DNA of 9,619 nucleotides from assembly GCA_017444545.1 (NCBI GenBank), contig JAFSWJ010000314.1:1-9619 (forward strand), read 5' to 3'. The position numbers and the translations under genes were made by a program. Shown piece after piece: positions 7,265 to 9,619 of this stretch. Each line of letters starts with the position of its first letter. The stretch's first letter is position 1. The notes under the pieces were generated by a model, which saw only the letters and a list, made by a program, of their open reading frames with translations, searched no databases and was not told the origin of the DNA. This DNA comes from Lachnospiraceae bacterium (GTDB lineage Bacteria > Bacillota > Clostridia > Lachnospirales > Lachnospiraceae).

Positions 7265-8918
7265 CAAACGCCTCCTCGATGGCGCCTCCCGGCGAAACCA
7301 TCGGAAACACCTTGTCATCCTCCTCTATTACCACATCTATGACGGTGGGCACATCGGATGCCAAAGCCTTTTTTAACGCCTTGTCAACTTCTTCCTTTTT
7401 TGTGACTCTCACTGCATTGCAGCCCATGCCCTCCGCGATCTTTACATAATCAGAACTGTCTTCGAGCACGGTGTTTGAATATCTTTTGTCATAAAACAGG
7501 GTCTGCCACTGTCTGACCATTCCCAGAACCCTGTTGTCAATGACTATCTCGATAACAGGGATCCTGTTTCTTGCTGCGGTCATAAGCTCGTTCATATTCA
7601 TCCTGAAACATCCGTCTCCGGCTATATTGACGCAGACTCTGTCAGGATTTCCGGCTTTTGCACCTATGCAGGCGCCCAGACCGTATCCCATGGTCCCCAG
7701 TCCGCCTGATGTCAGGAACTGTCTGGGTGACCTGAACCTGTAGAACTGGGCTGTCCACATCTGATGCTGTCCCACATCTGTAGATACGATGGCATCTGAG
7801 GAGGTCAGCTCATCAAGCCTTTCGATCACATAGGGGCAGGTGAGCCTGTCCTTCGGATAATCGAGAGGGAATTTTTTGCTGTATTCCCTGATATGGGCAT
7901 TCCATTCACTGTTGTCCTTTTCGTCGACCAGTGGAAGAAGGCGCTTTAACACCTCCCTCAGGTCTCCGGTGACATATGCATCGGTCCTTATATTCTTGTT
8001 TATCTCCGCATCATCGATGTCGATATGAAGTATCTTTGCATGGGAGGCAAAACGCTTTGCATTTCCCACAACACGGTCGGAAAACCTGGCCCCGAGAGCG
8101 ATCAGAAGGTCGCACTCCGATACGCCTTTGTTTGATGTTTTCGTACCGTGCATACCTATCATGCCTGTGTAATGCGGATCATAGGCACTGACAGCCCCCT
8201 TTCCCATGAGGGTGTCACAGACGGGAGAATCAATCTTTTCTATAAAGTCTCCAAGCTCTTTTGAAGCCCCGGATATGACGGCTCCTCCGCCGACATAGAT
8301 ATAGGGCTTTTTGGCTTTGTTTATGAGCCTTGCGGCTTCTTTCAGCTTTGCTTCATCGATCACGGGATCAGGAAAGGATGCCGAGGGTGAGGATGCCGCT
8401 TCAAACCGGCATTTTGCCGCAGTCACATCCTTTGTGATGTCGACTATGACGGGTCCGGGCCTGCCGCTTTTTGCTATGCTGAAGGCCTTTCTCAATGTAT
8501 CCGCCAGGATACTCACATCCTTGACTATGTAGCCGTGCTTTGTGATCGGCATTGTTATGCCGACTATATCAACCTCCTGAAAGGTATCCTTGCCCAAAAG
8601 AGGCAGATTGACGTTTGCCGTGATCGCCACCATCGGGACTGAATCCATATATGCAGTAGCTATGCCTGTCACAAGGTTTGTGGCTCCGGGACCGGAGGTC
8701 GCAAAACACACACCGACCTTTCCGGTGCTCCTTGCATATCCGTCCGCTGCATGCGAAGCACCCTGTTCATGGGATGTCAGAATATGTCTTATCTCATTAC
8801 TGTGCTTGTATAGCTCGTCGTATACATTGAGGATGGTACCACCCGGATATCCGAACACGGTATCCACTCCCTGTTCCTTCAGGACCTCTATTACTATCTC
8901 GGCTCCTGTAAGCTGCAT
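7233..8918 (-). CDS. ilvB: Acetolactate synthase, large catalytic subunit (anabolic AHAS type)
   Basis: 561 residues. With ThDP, Mg2+ and FAD it condenses two pyruvates to 2-acetolactate, or pyruvate and 2-oxobutyrate to 2-aceto-2-hydroxybutyrate: the committed step to valine, leucine and isoleucine. The N-terminal ThDP domain shows GYPGG (23-27), the catalytic Glu51 (SHEQGASHAADG) and SGPGATNLVTG (75-85). The central domain carries RFSDRVVGN (278-286), typical of FAD-binding biosynthetic enzymes. The C-terminal domain has the ThDP/Mg motif from GDG (434-436) to DN (461-462), followed by MVRQWQ (467-472), whose Trp471 matches the AHAS-specific position that shapes the substrate channel. The start ATG has GGAGG 7 bases upstream, and the gap to ilvD is 17 bases. 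The regulatory subunit gene ilvN, often next to ilvB, is absent here; an L,D-transpeptidase takes its place. Confidence 0.97.
   Translation of the reverse strand: MQLTGAEIVIEVLKEQGVDTVFGYPGGTILNVYDELYKHSNEIRHILTSHEQGASHAADGYARSTGKVGVCFATSGPGATNLVTGIATAYMDSVPMVAITANVNLPLLGKDTFQEVDIVGITMPITKHGYIVKDVSILADTLRKAFSIAKSGRPGPVIVDITKDVTAAKCRFEAASSPSASFPDPVIDEAKLKEAARLINKAKKPYIYVGGGAVISGASKELGDFIEKIDSPVCDTLMGKGAVSAYDPHYTGMIGMHGTKTSNKGVSECDLLIALGARFSDRVVGNAKRFASHAKILHIDIDDAEINKNIRTDAYVTGDLREVLKRLLPLVDEKDNSEWNAHIREYSKKFPLDYPKDRLTCPYVIERLDELTSSDAIVSTDVGQHQMWTAQFYRFRSPRQFLTSGGLGTMGYGLGACIGAKAGNPDRVCVNIAGDGCFRMNMNELMTAARNRIPVIEIVIDNRVLGMVRQWQTLFYDKRYSNTVLEDSSDYVKIAEGMGCNAVRVTKKEEVDKALKKALASDVPTVIDVVIEEDDKVFPMVSPGGAIEEAFDENDIREGRA
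7271..7276 (-). promoter_or_regulatory. Ribosome binding site of the L,D-transpeptidase, inside ilvB
   Basis: AGGAGG on the minus strand is a full Shine-Dalgarno core 6 bases before the ATG at 7264. It lies within the last codons of ilvB, where it encodes Glu-Glu-Ala. It decides the start against the ATG at 7318, which would give an unlikely Arg-rich extension. Confidence 0.85.
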
Positions 8919-8925
8919 AATAAAA

Positions 8926-8930
8926 CCTCC
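8926..8930 (-). promoter_or_regulatory. Ribosome binding site of ilvB
   Basis: GGAGG on the minus strand, 7 bases before the ATG at 8918 and within the 17-base gap behind the ilvD stop. Strong and normally spaced; it fixes the ilvB start. Confidence 0.8.
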
Positions 8931-8935
8931 AGTTC

Positions 8936-9619
8936 TTACTTTATCTCAAGTATGGCGCCTCTGTTTCCGCTGGTGACCAGTTTTTCGTAACGGGCAAGAT
9001 AACCGGTCGTCACCCTGGGTTCCTTTGGCTTCCATTCCTTTTTGCGTTCGTTCAGTTCTGCATCGGAAACATCAACGTTGAGGGAGTTTTCCGGTATGTT
9101 GATCTTTATGATGTCTCCTTCCCTGATCAGGGCTATAGGGCCTCCCACTGCGGCTTCCGGTGAGATATGTCCTATTGAGGCTCCTCTTGAGGCTCCGGAG
9201 AATCTTCCGTCCGTCAAAAGTGCGACAGTCTCTCCAAGTCCCATGCCTGCTATGGCGGAGGTGGGATTCAGCATCTCTCTCATGCCCGGACCTCCCTTGG
9301 GACCCTCGTATCTGATGACCACCACATCGCCCGGTTTGATCTTTCCACCGTATATCGCAGCTATGGCATCCTCTTCGCAGTCAAATACCCTGGCGGGTCC
9401 TTCGTGTACCATCATGGAAGGTGCCACTGCGGAACGTTTTACGATGCCGGTATCCGGAGCAATATTGCCCTTGAGGACGGCTATGCCTCCCTCGGGGCTG
9501 AAGGGGTTATCTATCGGTCTGATGGTTTCCGGATCAAGATTTACGACATCTTTGATGTTTTCGCCAACGGTCTTTCCTGTGACTGTCATACAGTCAAGAT
9601 TTAAAAGCCCTTTCTTTGA
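8936..9619 (-). CDS. ilvD: Dihydroxy-acid dehydratase (IlvD), C-terminal part, cut by window edge
   Basis: The visible part is 227 residues of an enzyme that normally has about 555-570. The frame stays open to the last base of the window, and the codons before the ATG at 9589 continue the family sequence ([14 protein letters not shown]), so that ATG is internal. IlvD is an iron-sulfur enzyme that dehydrates dihydroxy acids to 2-oxoisovalerate and 2-oxo-3-methylvalerate, the step after IlvC in branched-chain amino acid synthesis. Visible hallmarks are the [10 protein letters not shown] segment (70-79), the GPKGGPGM loop (106-113), and [11 protein letters not shown] (136-146), which holds the serine regarded as catalytic base. 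The Fe-S cysteines lie in the missing N-terminal part. ilvB follows after 17 bases, so the two are co-transcribed. Confidence 0.96.
   Translation of the reverse strand, partial: SKKGLLNLDCMTVTGKTVGENIKDVVNLDPETIRPIDNPFSPEGGIAVLKGNIAPDTGIVKRSAVAPSMMVHEGPARVFDCEEDAIAAIYGGKIKPGDVVVIRYEGPKGGPGMREMLNPTSAIAGMGLGETVALLTDGRFSGASRGASIGHISPEAAVGGPIALIREGDIIKINIPENSLNVDVSDAELNERKKEWKPKEPRVTTGYLARYEKLVTSGNRGAILEIK

Noticed and set aside
7265..7318. Longer N-terminus for the L,D-transpeptidase starting at 7318
   Set aside because: It would add an Arg-rich stretch before the hydrophobic anchor and deepen the overlap with ilvB. The ATG at 7264 has a full AGGAGG at ideal distance.
8590..8976. Plus-strand open frame of 128 codons opposite ilvB and the end of ilvD
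   Set aside because: It is antisense to strongly conserved coding sequence, and the translation resembles no known protein.

Overview
The window holds one tightly packed set of seven genes, all on the minus strand, followed by a tRNA gene. In transcription order, from the high-coordinate end to the low: the 3' part of ilvD (dihydroxy-acid dehydratase, cut by the window edge), ilvB (acetolactate synthase large subunit), an L,D-transpeptidase with a membrane anchor, serC (phosphoserine aminotransferase), serA (3-phosphoglycerate dehydrogenase), a DUF1015 protein, a GlgB-like protein, and tRNA-Thr(CGU). Gaps between the protein genes are 11 to 35 bases, and one pair overlaps by 32 bases. I see no internal terminator and no room for an intergenic promoter, so one polycistronic unit is the simplest reading.

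The host is probably an anaerobic Firmicute of the Lachnospiraceae/Clostridia type. The reasons are purine-rich Shine-Dalgarno sites, a mid-range G+C estimated by eye, a SerA of the short ACT-domain clostridial type, the serC-serA-DUF1015 neighbourhood, and a tRNA gene without encoded CCA. The genus cannot be fixed from this window.

Three functions are mixed. ilvD and ilvB belong to valine/isoleucine/leucine synthesis; ilvC and the regulatory subunit ilvN are not in view. serC and serA turn 3-phosphoglycerate into phosphoserine, but no serB-type phosphatase is present. A DUF1015 gene with an ADGHHR motif occupies the next position and is a candidate for a role at the phosphoserine/serine step, by context only. 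Between the two amino-acid blocks sits a cell-wall cross-linking enzyme whose start lies inside ilvB.

The most unusual gene is the last one. It is a full-length, intact homologue of the glycogen branching enzyme GlgB, about 700 residues, that keeps both N-terminal beta domains and most of the barrel framework but has lost every catalytic residue of the GH13 family: the nucleophile Asp is Asn, the acid Glu is Asp, and the His-Asp of the last motif is Lys-Ser. It therefore looks like a pseudoenzyme kept for another purpose, translated directly after DUF1015. A sigma70-type promoter for the tRNA begins on its stop codon.
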